Below, one piece after another: positions 1 through 11,420 of a DNA stretch of 64,000 nucleotides. The stretch lies in contig NW_024104898.1 of assembly GCF_003945595.2 (NCBI RefSeq), positions 1,798,001-1,862,000 of the forward strand, written 5' to 3'. This DNA is from Pipra filicauda. Its lineage: Eukaryota; Chordata; Aves; Passeriformes; Pipridae. The translations under genes and the position numbers were made by a program. Under the pieces are notes generated by a model that saw nothing but the letters and a program-made list of their open reading frames with translations, made no database searches and was not told the DNA's origin. Numbering within the stretch: position 1 is the stretch's first letter; each line of letters begins with the position of its first letter.

Positions 1-1220
1 GGCTCTAAGCCCAGGTGGTGCACAGAGTTATATGCAGCAAAGTAGCTTTTTGTGGAGGCTTGATGTGCAGTGAGACAGAGGAGTCACAGGTGTGCAGGCA
101 GCTCCCTGGCACGGCAGGCGCCTATGTCTGGGCACTCTTGGGTGAGCAGCATTGGAAGGCTGGCTGAATCAGTGAGGCAGAGAGGATGGCTCTGGGCAGT
201 GAGGAGCGAAAGGTGATGTGTTTCTGCCTGCTTGGTTCAACACAGTGCTATGAGTGACCTGTGAGCGTGAGGCCAAGCCCCATGGGCTTCTGGAGTCTGT
301 ATAGACAGAATCAGCTCCAGACTGTCTTTGCTTGCCAGTGCAAGCATGTTTGAGCCAATTCTGTGTCTTGGTGTAGAAACAAGCAACTGGCAAAAGATAC
401 AAGGGTCATGGCTTGGTGACTAGCCTTGGAAAGGTGCTGTTGCCTATGCAGATGGAAGGCTGGGCTGGAAACAGGATGCCTATGGGGCCAGAAGAATAGA
501 GGACATTGTACCTTGGTGTGCAAAGGGTTTTTAGAGGTAACACCAAGGGTTGTGATTAGATTAACTAAGAGCTGATGGTTGATTCAGCACAGACGTGTGG
601 AGAGGCCTCTGGAAGAGCTTTGTCCCATCACCTTTCATTCCTTGGCTGCTGACCTTTCAGCAGCAGACTCAGGAGTCAGGGATAGACTAGTTGAGGTGGC
701 TCTAGCCAGTCTTTGCATGGTATGTGGCTGTTTGTGGGTTACGCTGCAACAACCAAACCAGGTGAGACACCAAGCAAAAATAAGACGATGCCAAAGGGAG
801 TGTTATCCACGTGTGCTTTTAGATGCTCTGTGGCAGCCCAAGGCAGGGAAGAGCAGCATCAGTACACAGCCTTTGAGGTGGTTTGATTCCATGCATGCAT
901 AAGATGGATGTGAGTTCCTGGTTTATTGCTCTTTCTCCAACTGCTCCTCTGTCCTGGGAAACCTCTCTCCAGGCCAGCTGCGAGGCTGTGTGCAAGGAGT
1001 CTTGCTGAAACCCATGTCAGATCCTTCAATCCTGCAAAAGGGTAACTGACTTGTTCTGGCACTGCAGGCTTTGAGTATCTCTTGGGAGTTGGGAACTGTT
1101 GTGGCATTGTAGTAGGTTTTGGACATAACTGAGGGAGGAGACATGGGGAAGATGACAGCTCTTACTGGATCAGATGTTATGAGTGGAGAAAAACAAGTGA
1201 AATTTTCTCCATATATGTCT
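1..1220. other. Unique sequence, nothing recognised
   Basis: No recognisable exon, repeat or RNA gene. Short open frames occur on both strands (up to about 107 codons on plus). A 149-codon minus frame at 923-1372 overlaps the right end and has no recognisable motif. Confidence 0.5.
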
Positions 1221-1221
1221 T

Positions 1222-1300
1222 CTTTAGGGGTGCCTGAAAGCTTGCCTGTTTTTTTCTGCCTATATCTGTTGGTCCAATGAAAGCTGGTCCCGAAAGGCAG
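1222..1300 (+). repeat. Possible ancient amniote interspersed repeat fragment
   Basis: The segment contains GAAAGCTTGCCT followed after a gap by TTGGTCCAATGAAAG. This order and wording resemble a widespread old repeat of turtle, crocodile and bird genomes in which a GAAAGCTTGTCT block is followed by GTTGGTCCAATAAAAG. I recall the repeat but not its family name with certainty. The match is short and diverged, so this is a tentative call. Confidence 0.35.
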
Positions 1301-2146
1301 TTTGAAAAACCAAACCAACAATATGTAACTGTCTGTAATCAGAGACAATATTCTCTTAGCTCCATTTTTCATGGTGAAGTAGGATAAACAGTGACATGTT
1401 TCCCACAGCTGAATTCAACTTTTGGCAACAAAATGTGGGAAAGCAAAGAGCACCTTATAGTGTCTATGACTGGTATTGCTAAAGCTGCTCATGCACTGGT
1501 CTTCTTCTTCTCAGCTCTGCTTGACTGAGTACACGGCAAAGTGCTGCTTCCAAGAACATGCAGTGGAGAGTGCCTCCAGGCTGCAGCCCTGAGTTTATAT
1601 TTGACCAACAGCGATGTCACCTTCTGCTGTTCCTAGGCAGACTAGGGGGCATCTTGGCTGGAGGAAGAGAAGGAGGAAGGAGATCAGAAATGGAAGGCGC
1701 AGGAGGAATCCAGACAGATACAGTCCAGCTCAGTTGAGCTAAGATCATCTTGGCTTGGCAGATGCCTGACCTGCCAGGGGATGGTCAGCATGCACAGAAT
1801 GAGGAGGACGGCTGCAAGCACTCACACTGTCTGGCTTGGCAGCGGGGAGGTGACCTTGACAGACTGCTCCAAGTGCCAGGGCAGCCGGAGGCGGAGGGCA
1901 ATTGGAACCATGTCAAAGAGCATGGATCACTCCAGAGGGAAAAGGAGGCATGAGCTGTAGCAACTGAACTTGTTTATAACTTGTGTTTCTTGGTATGTAA
2001 ATGACAGGAAGGCAGGAGGTGTCTGAGGCAAGGAGCCCCTGCTTGCACATAAGAGTATCTGGTTTAGCAAATTAGCCTCCTTGTTGCTTCTAATAGCATA
2101 AAGTGTATGTGCTTTACTATCATCTCCAATCTTTATAAATACATTC

Positions 2147-2176
2147 GCATATATATATGCATATATATATATATAA
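2147..2176. repeat. AT dinucleotide tract with palindrome
   Basis: Alternating AT sequence. The first 14 bases, GCATATATATATGC (2147-2160), are a perfect palindrome and more AT repeats follow. This is simple-sequence DNA that could extrude or slip. Confidence 0.8.
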
Positions 2177-3517
2177 AAAAGTTGATCAGTTACACTAAGA
2201 TATGAACTGCATGCAGTCACATTTCTGCCTTATTCTTTTGTGTTCCCAGTCCTCAGTGCACAGGTGCTTGCATCTACTTTCCCTGGGGTTAACATGTTGA
2301 AAGCCTAGGAGTTTCAGGCTCTAATTTCCATCAAAAGACTGTAATGAAAACCTGGAGGGGAGTAAAATCTCTTTCCAGGCCGCACTGCAGCACTACAGCT
2401 AAGGCTGTATGCTGCAAAGGGGATTTAAAGCACGTCTCACTTCCTGGGAAAAAGGCGCTCAAAAATAAACTATTCCTTAAAACCTGAACTAAGGACTTCT
2501 GGAAGCAAAAATATTCTTCAAGTTTTATTTTAGTATAGCTGGATGTGCAGCTTGTTCAGAACACCAGGACATTTTGAAGTGCATTCATTAGTAAAACCCA
2601 CTTCCTTCATCCCTGGAACAATAGGGCAATAACTGGGAACATCTCTCCAGGGCCTTGCGTGATCTGGAGCAGCATTACTCAACCTGCAAGCCAGATAGCA
2701 ACCAGGCCAAGCGGCATGCAGAAAAGCAAAAATGAAGACATATTAAAAAAATGCATAGCTTTTCACCTGATTTTTCACCAGTGGGAATGCGAGCACTATG
2801 GCCACACAGCAGGAAACAGTTGGTGTTGTTCAAAGAGCGTAGGTGACCAGGGGAGAAGCATACCTTTATGACCACCAGTTAATCTGTGGCTCACACAACT
2901 GAGAGCAGTTGCATGTGACCAGGCAAGATCTTGAAGAGCAGCTTGAGACCATTGCTCCCATTTCTGCTCAGGGTTCAGCAATACCGTTATGAAAGGCCTT
3001 ATTCAAAGTCCAATGAAGCTTTGAGAAATGTCTCCTACCTACCTGCTTTGAAAAATGTTGGTTGTGGATCCATCATGAAGGATCGAATCTGAGCCATTTT
3101 CCTTAGCTCACCTGTGGCAGGCCTATACAAGCTTTTAGTAATAAAGTACTTTAGGAGTCATTCAGTCTGATGGAGAACAGTTATGACAAAACTGCCTCCT
3201 GTTCCAAAAATTTTCTCCATTCTGTTACTCATACTCTTTAAAATATTTTACCTACTAATTTTCCTGCTTCTTGGTTTTGGGCTTTTTTGAGTGCTTGACA
3301 GTGCTACTCCAGGCCCTTCCCCCCACAGCAGAAATGAAGAGGCATACCAGCCTTGAGAGCCAGCAACTGAGCTGTGCCTCAAGTAGGCTGGAGTGGGAGG
3401 CATCAGTCATACCAGGAAGAACCAACCAGGAGGCCTTTGTGGAACAACATCTGGTACCACTTCAAGGAGCTAGGGGATAGAAAATCCAGAGGTCTATAAG
3501 CATTGTCTCATTCTCTT

Positions 3518-3537
3518 TATTATTATTATTATTATTT
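3518..3537. repeat. TAT/TTA trinucleotide microsatellite
   Basis: About six uninterrupted TAT units. Confidence 0.85.
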
Positions 3538-5200
3538 TACTGTGCTAAACACATGAGGCATCAGAAACAAAGCACGACAAGGAAACAAACAAAAAACCTC
3601 CCCCCCAAAAAAACCCAAAACCCGAAACAACGAAGTACTGGAAAACAGTACTCCTAATGAAAATCAGTTAAATATTGAGGTTGGGTGGGGTTGGATGGTT
3701 GGTTTCAGAGCTTAAGAGAGGAAACAAACAGGTGAGGAGCCCATGTTCTCCACCCTAGCTCTCCTGACTGCAGCAATGCAAGGGGAATGAAGGCCACAAG
3801 GAAGGGTGCTCTCCCCACATGGAGGTGACATAGTGAAGGCACCACAGCAGGGTTCCACAAGTTTCTGTAGGGCAGAGTTGTGCAGCCTTCAGCACTCTCC
3901 TGGGATGCTACAAGGGTCCTCGCAGCCTGAGATGGAGCTTGCTGTTGGGTATCACAGAGGGCAGGAGGTTCAGAGGAGGTCAGGAGGCACTTGGGGGTAG
4001 AAAGCACAGGGCATTGGCTGCATTGTTCAACTGTTTGCTGAAAGATGGAAGAATATTTGAATGGAAAGATAACACTTTTCTGGTCTACGTCTAATATGCT
4101 TTCCTTAAGTATTTCCTACCAGACAAAAAATAATTAATGGGGTAAATAAGCCACCAGCCTTATATGATGTACCTTATAAATTTTGACAGCCATAGAAAAT
4201 AGCAAGGGATAACCAGAGGGCATCCGCTTCCTTTCTGACCTGCAAGGCAGATCAGCTCATTTCCATACATCTTTCCGAGGGATCTTTGATCCCTTCCTAC
4301 CATGACAGAGGATTGGACTCAGTCATCACTAGTGTCCTACCCCAGAAAATGACATCTGGCAATGGGATGCTGCTGCCAGAGGAATTCAGCCAACCTACAC
4401 CCTCTTCTTGAGTTGCTTGCAGTAAATAAGGGGATCAGGAATAGGCTACAGCCCAAGTGATTAGATTTGGCAGGCTGTAAAATAGTCTTCAGAGAGTAGA
4501 CAGGGCAATCCTGATTTCACTCTTTTAGGACACCCTTCTGGTAATGCAAGGAGGAGAAACTTTACAGGCAAATTGATACTCGAAGAGTAGAAGAGACCAA
4601 CAGATCCAGGCAAAATGGCAATCACTCAGAAGTGATTTTTCTGTTCTCATGGGTACGTTTGTGTCTTTGGAGCCCTTGGATTTCTGCCCTTGGCAGACGT
4701 CAAAGCTCTTCCATGTTTCCTGTTTCTTCCAGTCTTTTGTCTCCCCTTGTTTAAGATATTCCTTCTTAAAAGCAGATTTTCTTGTTGCTTCCTTGTACTG
4801 GATTCTCACATTTTCTATTTCCATGTGGAAGAGCTCTCAAGAGTCAATGGCTATGCTGGAAACAATCATGAGTCCTCACCAGCGTAGAGCTCTTCTAAAT
4901 CTGTCCTCACTGTTTTACAGATACTGTCTCTGAAAGAGGAGTCCTAATCCATCCCAATACACATAATCATAAATACTGGCTTTTGATTGGTAAGGCAGAA
5001 TTACCCAAAGACTCACAGCCTTCCCCACAACCAAGTATCATCTCTTACTCATGCTCAGGGCATCTCCGATAATAACAGCTTTTCCTATCTCAGTTGCAAG
5101 GCGAAATGGGATCTATCTGGAGGACATTCATACTAGTTCTTCCTTAAAACTCATCCTTTACTATGTTTTCTAGAGAGAATAAGCCATTGCTTCTGGTACT

Positions 5201-5531
5201 TCAGAACAATACTGTCTGCTGAGATCCCTGTTCAACACATACTGTTACTCTTGCAGGTGAATATCTCTCCTGCTGCTTTCTGGATTTCAGTTCCCTGTTA
5301 GTTTTACCCACTAACTGTAGAACACCTCTGCCATGTAACACATCCACAGGCAACAGAGAGTTCAACTTTTGGAAGGTTGCATGATAGTCAAAGTCATGAC
5401 GTAAATTTTTGAAACCATATACTTTTTTCAACATGTCTGCACATGTTCTTGCACAAGAGTAGGCCATCCAGATGTCCCTGACAGCCAGGCGATAGCGTAC
5501 AGTGTGGTGCCAGTAGGAGCAAACTCCGCAG
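5201..5531 (-). other. Candidate minus-strand exon or ORF of unknown identity
   Basis: Reading the minus strand, CCCATTCTTCTCCCACACAG (a pyrimidine-rich tract ending in CAG) ends at 5532. An open frame then runs from 5531 to a stop at 5201, about 109 codons. The first ATG in this frame gives an 88-residue product starting MAYSCARTCADMLKK. Before that ATG the frame reads CGVCSYWHHTVRYRLAVRDIW. The composition is protein-like (W, Y, C, H spread evenly), but I do not recognise the family. The other minus frames are also partly open through the first 100 bases, which weakens the coding case. No matching donor or neighbouring exon was found. It could be a chance frame, an old repeat, or an exon of an unidentified gene. 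Confidence 0.18.
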
Positions 5532-7102
5532 CTGTGTGGGAGAAGAATGGGTTTTAGTAGGGACTTGTATCAGCAGGTTCTTCTGTTCTTTATTTCAGTT
5601 CTGCTTGTGACCCTGTGGTGATGATAGGGGCTATCCTTTTTCAGCCAAGAAGAGGTGATAGACCTTTGGGAGAAACTTGTATCAGTAGCTCTAGCCTCTG
5701 ACATATTTTCCCTAAAAAAATATAAATATCTTGGACTGTCACAGCAGAGCTGGTGAGCAAGGCCATGCCCAAGCTTCACAGCCCCACTTAAAGCTCTTCT
5801 GGGATGTATCTGTATTTTGGGTGCGAAAAGGAAGGGCTATGCATGTGATGTGTCTCTGGGGCATGCATGTCCTAAGAGGAGGCACAGACAAGCAAGAATT
5901 GTGGCTCCACCACTCTTATTTCCTGTGGAGCTGTTGGAGCCCTGTGCCGGTCGGACCTGGTTATTTTTGGCCATTGAGTGCCCCTCCGTGGGAAAGCGGT
6001 TCTCCAATACTCTCAATATGGTCTGTGAGAAGGTGTTGGTTCTCACAGTGTTTTCAAAGAGGGTACAGGTCTTTCCAGCTTATCGAAACATTTGTTTTGA
6101 CTTTTATAACACTATATAAAAGTCTTTGAGTTTTGTCTATAAGTTTCCATGCCATAATATTATGACAGGCCATGGCATAATAGTCTTACTGTTTTGACTC
6201 TAAAGCATGCTGTAACAGGGGTCAAGCTGATGAAATCAAAATGAAATCATCGTTTTATTTTGACAAGATTTTGTTTCTCTTTCATTTGTTTGATAAAGTC
6301 AAAGCAAAAATGTCAGCAGGACTTTTCCAGGGTGCAGTCTCAAAATTACATTTTCTCATTCAGGTGTGGATTTTGAATGGGCACCATAACCTTTTTTTGT
6401 GCTCAGATCATAGTGGAAACATTGTACATTGATAGAATCTCAAAGTAACAGACTCTACTTGATTCTGTCAGTTTTACCAAAGAGCTTTTTGCAAAAGTAC
6501 AGTCTTGAATTGTCAGTCCAGCATCATACTTTGAACTAAGCCACCTTCTGCTGTTGCAGTCCCCAGTTACCCATCCCTTCTGTTTAGCCAGCAGGAATCC
6601 AGCCCAAAAACAGCCTGAAAAGGAAGAGGTACTGAAGAACTGGAGTTTGTGTCCTGATGGGACAGGGAGCCTCCAAAATATGGAATGAAATTGTCGTAGA
6701 AAAGCAGAGTCTCTGTAAGAGGCCAGTGGTGCAGACATGCTCTGTGTGTCTGCAAGGCTGATCCATCATTTATTCATGTAGTACCCAGAAAGCACAATCT
6801 CTTAATCCTATTCCTAGCCCTTGCTGCTCACACATGATGTTAGAGAAGTGTTTGTGTCTGCTTTCACCTCCCCACCTCCAACTTAGCATATTCTTTGATG
6901 CTGTGATCTTGTCTAGTGGGACTGAAGTGTCTCTGAGACTGACTGACTGACTGACTTCGTGTACAGAGCACTTGGAGTATTGTGGAGGCCTTGATTTGTG
7001 CTTTTGGTGACTGATAATGTAGCCTTTCTATTGTGCAGTTTTCTATTCTGAATATTGGCTTTCATGGTAATATATTTATTTCCCTTGTTTATCCCATCTC
7101 TT
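5532..7102. other. Unique sequence
   Basis: Nothing recognised apart from the GACT microsatellite near 6937. A 132-codon plus-strand frame at 5731-6129 overlaps other open frames and has no family features. Confidence 0.5.
6937..6956. repeat. (GACT)5 microsatellite
   Basis: Five perfect tandem GACT units. Confidence 0.9.
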
Positions 7103-7128
7103 CCCCCCCCCCCCCCCCCCCCCCCCCC
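7103..7128. repeat. Poly-C homopolymer of 26
   Basis: Twenty-six consecutive C on the plus strand (poly-G on minus). A run this long is rare compared with poly-A, and the minus strand can form G-quadruplexes. Its length may be imprecise because homopolymers are error-prone in sequencing and assembly. Confidence 0.9.
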
Positions 7129-7659
7129 AGCTTCCCTTTGTTTGCTTGGTTGTGCTCTGATGCACAGGTATTTATCTAAATGGGGTCTGCTGTATTTGTA
7201 CCAGCCCAGGTGGCATGTAAGATGCAAACATTAGACACCTCTTTACACATCCCCAGGTTTCCTGAATAATTGATTAATTGCTTTCTCCCTTATCAGCTTT
7301 TCTTTCACATAACTGGGGGTCAGCTTGCATGGACTAACACCTTCAGGGAGGCCTTATTTCCTATACACATCAACTTTACTGGCTTCTTATTATCTCAGCT
7401 CTATCTGTACCTTTGTTCAATTCAAGAGGTAATTAAACTCAAAGCCAAAGCAAATGTCAGGGTGATAATGAGACAGATAAGATTAAAAAAACTTCTTATT
7501 TTTTTAAAGACCTTACACATACCTGAAGTGCCTGTTGGCCCGTAGCCAGTGGAAAGTTTCCTTTCTCTCTTGGATGTAGTCAGAACAGTGACCATGTAAA
7601 AAATGGCACCACCTCCCCCCAGGTGTGTGCTGCTGAGAACAGCACCTACCTGGCTAAGC

Positions 7660-7835
7660 ACTCAAGCATGTAAGTATTTGTCCTGAAATTGTTTACTCAT
7701 ATGCTTAAATTTAAGCACGTGCTTGAGTGTTTTGTTCAACCAGTGCCTCAACTCAATGCAGCTCGAGTGGGTGTAATTTGGCAGGTGCAATTCCACTCAT
7801 TTCAGTAATGCCAGTGGGAGTCACTCAGGGCTGTA
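7660..7835. repeat. Possible ancient amniote interspersed repeat with overlapping palindromes
   Basis: The core GCTTAAATTTAAGC (7703-7716) is a perfect 14-bp palindrome. It overlaps AAGCACGTGCTT (7713-7724), a perfect 12-bp palindrome. TTTAAGCACGTGCTT blocks followed by a CAGTGGGAGT-like block are familiar from an old repeat of reptile and bird genomes; here CCAGTGGGAGTC lies near 7811. The family name is uncertain. Confidence 0.35.
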
Positions 7836-10330
7836 GCCATTGCCTTCAGTCTGCTACTCCTGCCCAAAGCCCACAGTGAGTGCTAGGGCTTAGTCATGCT
7901 GCCCAGTTTGCAGGAGAGCTCAGAAATTACGTGGTCACTCCTTTGGGCTGCACAGTGCCATGCATCACCTGCTAGACTCTATTTTTCTCTGTGTTGTTCT
8001 GGGATGGAAGGATGGACATGCCCTCTGTTGATCTCTGTTCTGGGCTAAATTTTTCTCATCAGGAGCCCCCAGTGGCTCAGGAACCAGTTTTGGGGAAGAT
8101 TGTACAGGGGACATTGTGGGCTCTCCCTGCTTCATGGGCTGCCCAAGCTCCCTTTTGCCTTTCTGCATTGAACGAGTGTATGATCTGAAGCAGCTTACAC
8201 CTATGGTGTAATTGTCAGGAGCTGGAGTGGAGAAGCCATTAACGAAAAAGAGCTGTAGTTTTCTGAGGGAGCTTCAAAGCTCTCTGGAAGCAGGAGAGCC
8301 TGTGAAGGGTACACATGGTGCTGGCTAGGCAACCCCTGACAGTTAAAGTTTTACTTAAGCCCATGTGTTTTTCCACTGGGTATTTTTATCCTCTGAAGTC
8401 TACTGTACTTGGCTACGTACTGCAAACACATCCCTGTTGTTCTCTCACACATGTTTACTTTGCAGCTGGGGTAGCACAGCTCACCATGCTGGCTGTTGGT
8501 AGCTGGCTGAATAAGTGAAAATGAAGCACCAAAGCACCCCAGAAGCACCCCCGTGTATTCCCACTCTCCTTGCTCCTTCCTGGCCTATCTCCTACTGTAG
8601 CCTCCCTACCTTGGAAACCTGCTCACTGCCTCCCTCCCAGGACACAGGGCACCTGACCCCTGCTTTCCTCAGCATCCCTCTTGCAGTCTGAGTCCCATTC
8701 TGCTCTGTTGCCTCACCAGTAGCATTTAGTGGTTCTCACCTGCCAAGAAAAAGCAGTTGTCCAAATAAGCCTCTCATAGAATGAGTGAGAAGTGGATTTA
8801 TTACTTCATATCTGTGTACTGAGGAGTAGAGACAGGAGGAGAAACATTTCTGTGCTGAAATCATGCAAAGAGCCCACAATGGAAACAGGAACTGAAGACT
8901 CTGCAGGACCTGCACATGGCCTTTCAGCAGCTCTTCCAGTGTTTTGAGGTGGATGATAGCTTCCAACAGTGATTCCTCAGGGCTCTGCAACTTGAAGATG
9001 TTGAAAGTGGTGACACCAAAGTCAAGTAATTGTGTAAGAGGTAGAATTCATTAGTCTCTTTACCATGGCTCTGTTCATTATGGATTCTTCTATATTTAAC
9101 AATATGTCCAAGTTCCTCTCAGAACCTTTACCCTGAGAAAGATGAGAAATGTTATTTTTTCCTTCCTTAACTAGATGCCAGTTTTTACAAAGCAGGTAGA
9201 AGTTCAAGATCTTGTGAAATTCCAGTTCCTCTGCTGATGGACTGCGAAGCAGGCAGGGTGTGGAGCTGCTAGGCACTATAGTTGCATGAGCATTGTTCTG
9301 TCGAGATACCAAGCTAAAAAATATTTTCATGGAGCTCTGAAAATAAGCAAACAAATAGCAACCAAGGGAAGGAACTGGTTGGGAGAGATCAAGTTCAGCA
9401 CAAAGTGCTGCCGTTACAGCCACACTTCACCCTGTGAGAAAGCTTTGTGCTTTGGGTAAAGCTTTGGTCTACCTAAATAACTGTCTGTCTCTTCCCCAAC
9501 ATTGCGGGGAGTTTTTGACTGAAAAACACTATGTGGATGCTTCTTTCCTGCTGTAATATGAGTTATAATAGTTTTTAAATTCTCTAAAAATATTACTTTA
9601 TACCATCATCCTTCCATTATTTATTGACTGCCTCATTTTGGAAAACAGATAGAAAAGTGTAATATTAAGTCATGAAGGAATATCTATGTAATTTTGAATA
9701 CATATTGTGAATACATATTAAATTGTATTATATTACACATATTAGGTTGAATACATAAAGGGTATATAAAGCTCCTATAAGAAAGGGCCCAGATCCCAGA
9801 CTGAAATCTTTTAAAACAGTTGCTACATATTTATTACTTGTAAGGATAATCTCTTTTTCTAAATGTTTTTTAAAAAGACCCATGGTCAAATAGAAAAGAA
9901 CCACTTCTTCAAATAAACAACTAAGCCCACACATTTAGAAGATATGGTTCTCTTCAGGTCTGAAACAATACGAGAGAAGCAAAACAAAATTTCCCCTAAC
10001 ATTTGCTTCTTGAAACCTTCTCCCTGCATGTGGGTTAAAAGGCAAGCAGGCTTCACCCACAGAGGTGGGTGGAATGTGCTGAGGGCAAAGATGCCCACTC
10101 ACTTCCATAACCAGCAGCTCTGCCTAGATGGGTGAAATGTCTCCCTGGGGTCAGAACTTGCTTTCACCAAACACCAAAGCCCAGACAGGAAAATTCCATT
10201 ATTATTTTATGAACTTCATGGCTGCTGCTGCAGCTGGGGAGGTTCCTGAGCAATGGGTGTATCACTGCAAAGCTCTCCTCCTTCTAGCTCCAGGTTTTAC
10301 CCTGCTTCCAGCCTCTGTGCAATGAGTCAA
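7836..10330. other. Unique sequence, AT-rich at 9.55-9.8 kb
   Basis: No gene recognised. At 9655-9770 there is an AT-rich patch containing GAATACATATT twice in direct repeat and a GTGTAATAT / ATATTACAC inverted pair. Confidence 0.5.
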
Positions 10331-10334
10331 AAAC

Positions 10335-10371
10335 AATAAATCAGCCTGAAATCACGTCTGTTTGGTGTGTT
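10335..10371 (+). terminator. Candidate polyadenylation site
   Basis: AATAAA at 10335-10340 is followed after about 14 bases by a GT-rich tract (10355-10371, GTCTGTTTGGTGTGTT). That is the normal spacing of signal, cleavage site and downstream element in vertebrate mRNAs. No upstream coding exon was identified, so this may be chance. Confidence 0.22.
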
Positions 10372-10383
10372 CCCTTGCTCCTA

Positions 10384-10533
10384 GACCCTGCCTACTGGTT
10401 CTGGGAGAATGCCCCCCAGGATGGCTGGACCAAGTTTGTCCTTGGTGTCATGGAGGTCTGTCTGACAATTAAGTGCCAGCACCCAGTGGATGCTGTGGAA
10501 ACAGGGGAAGTCAAGGCTGTGGAGAAGAACTGA
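10384..10533 (+). other. Candidate terminal exon-like open frame, unknown
   Basis: The frame of 10384-10533 encodes 49 residues beginning DPAYWFWENAPQDGW and ending at TGA (10531). It lies just after a pyrimidine-rich stretch ending CTCCTAG (AG at 10382-10383), a possible splice acceptor. The tryptophan- and aromatic-rich start looks protein-like, but I do not recognise it and the length is well within chance. Confidence 0.12.
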
Positions 10534-10833
10534 GTAACATGAAAGCCAAAAAGTAGAACTTCTGTAGCTCTTCCTCCCTTTTGCTGCTTTTCTCAGTCAT
10601 AAAAACTCAGCAGGAAATGTTTAAAATGCCAGTCATGTAATTACTCATTCAGTTTGTGATGCCTGCTATAAGATTTCAGCAGAGTAATGGGATCCAATTC
10701 ATACTGTTGCAGTGTGTACACAGCTCAGGGGAAGAGGAATTGTACCTCTGCTCATAAAAAATCCCATCAAGGCATTTGGATCGAGATGAGCTGACGAAGT
10801 CCCACAAAGGTGGGTGACTCTTCCACTCCAGTC

Positions 10834-10883
10834 CTTGTACTGTACAAGAAATGTACATTGTACATCTTGTACAGAAGTACAAG
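10834..10883. repeat. Triple palindrome / nested 50-bp inverted repeat
   Basis: Three consecutive short palindromes: CTTGTAC-T-GTACAAG (10834-10848), ATGTACA-T-TGTACAT (10851-10865) and CTTGTAC-AGAA-GTACAAG (10866-10883). All arms are 7 bp and perfect. The outer two use the same arm sequence, so the whole block can also fold as one hairpin with three perfect 7-bp helices separated by small bulges. No flanking element explains it. Confidence 0.9.
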
Positions 10884-11386
10884 AAATTATTTACCTGCTG
10901 AGGAATCAGGAACTAAAGAGGGAGGCAACCAGCTGCTTATTGCAAAACTGTAAGTAGTGAAGTGCTGCTGGGTTTTGGGGAGTATGTCCTGGCCTTTTCA
11001 GCATAGGACCACCCATTTTCAGGTGAGGGCCAGATGCTAAGAGCCAGATTGTGAAAGGTGCCCTGGCCTTTTTCTGGGAGTATAAATGTGTGTGGAGATA
11101 TAGGGGAGGTTAGCTGTAATCACCAGAGATCTGGTCAAGCAGCTGCTGATACATGAAGGAAAAAAAGAAGTCACAGATTTCTGCAGCAAAAATGGTGGAA
11201 TCAACATGTAGCTAAAAAACGGAGACAGGCAGCATGCCCATGACATCCATGGCTTGAAAGTTATAAGCAGAACGAGGCACTGCATGAAATCTGCCATTCA
11301 TCTTATGTGCTGCCAAGAGTGGTATTAAAAAAAAGCATAGGCTTGAACATGTTATGGATCTTGGGATGAGATTTTCTAGGTTCTCA

Positions 11387-11420
11387 TGGAAAATCAAACC
11401 AGCATTAGTTTGATTTTCCA
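11387..11420. repeat. Perfect 13-bp inverted repeat
   Basis: TGGAAAATCAAAC (11387-11399), an 8-base spacer, then the exact reverse complement GTTTGATTTTCCA (11408-11420). Pairing does not extend beyond these arms. Confidence 0.95.

Larger units (their letters stand above)
1301..5200. other. Unique sequence with simple repeats
   Basis: No gene recognised. It holds an AT-alternating tract with a perfect 14-bp palindrome (2147-2176), a TTA microsatellite (3518-3537) and an A/C-rich patch at about 3585-3630. Open frames on both strands are short and without motifs. Confidence 0.5.

Noticed and set aside
923..1372. 149-codon minus-strand ORF
   Set aside because: No motif, no splice context, and it overlaps a probable old repeat fragment at 1222-1300; within chance length for the window.
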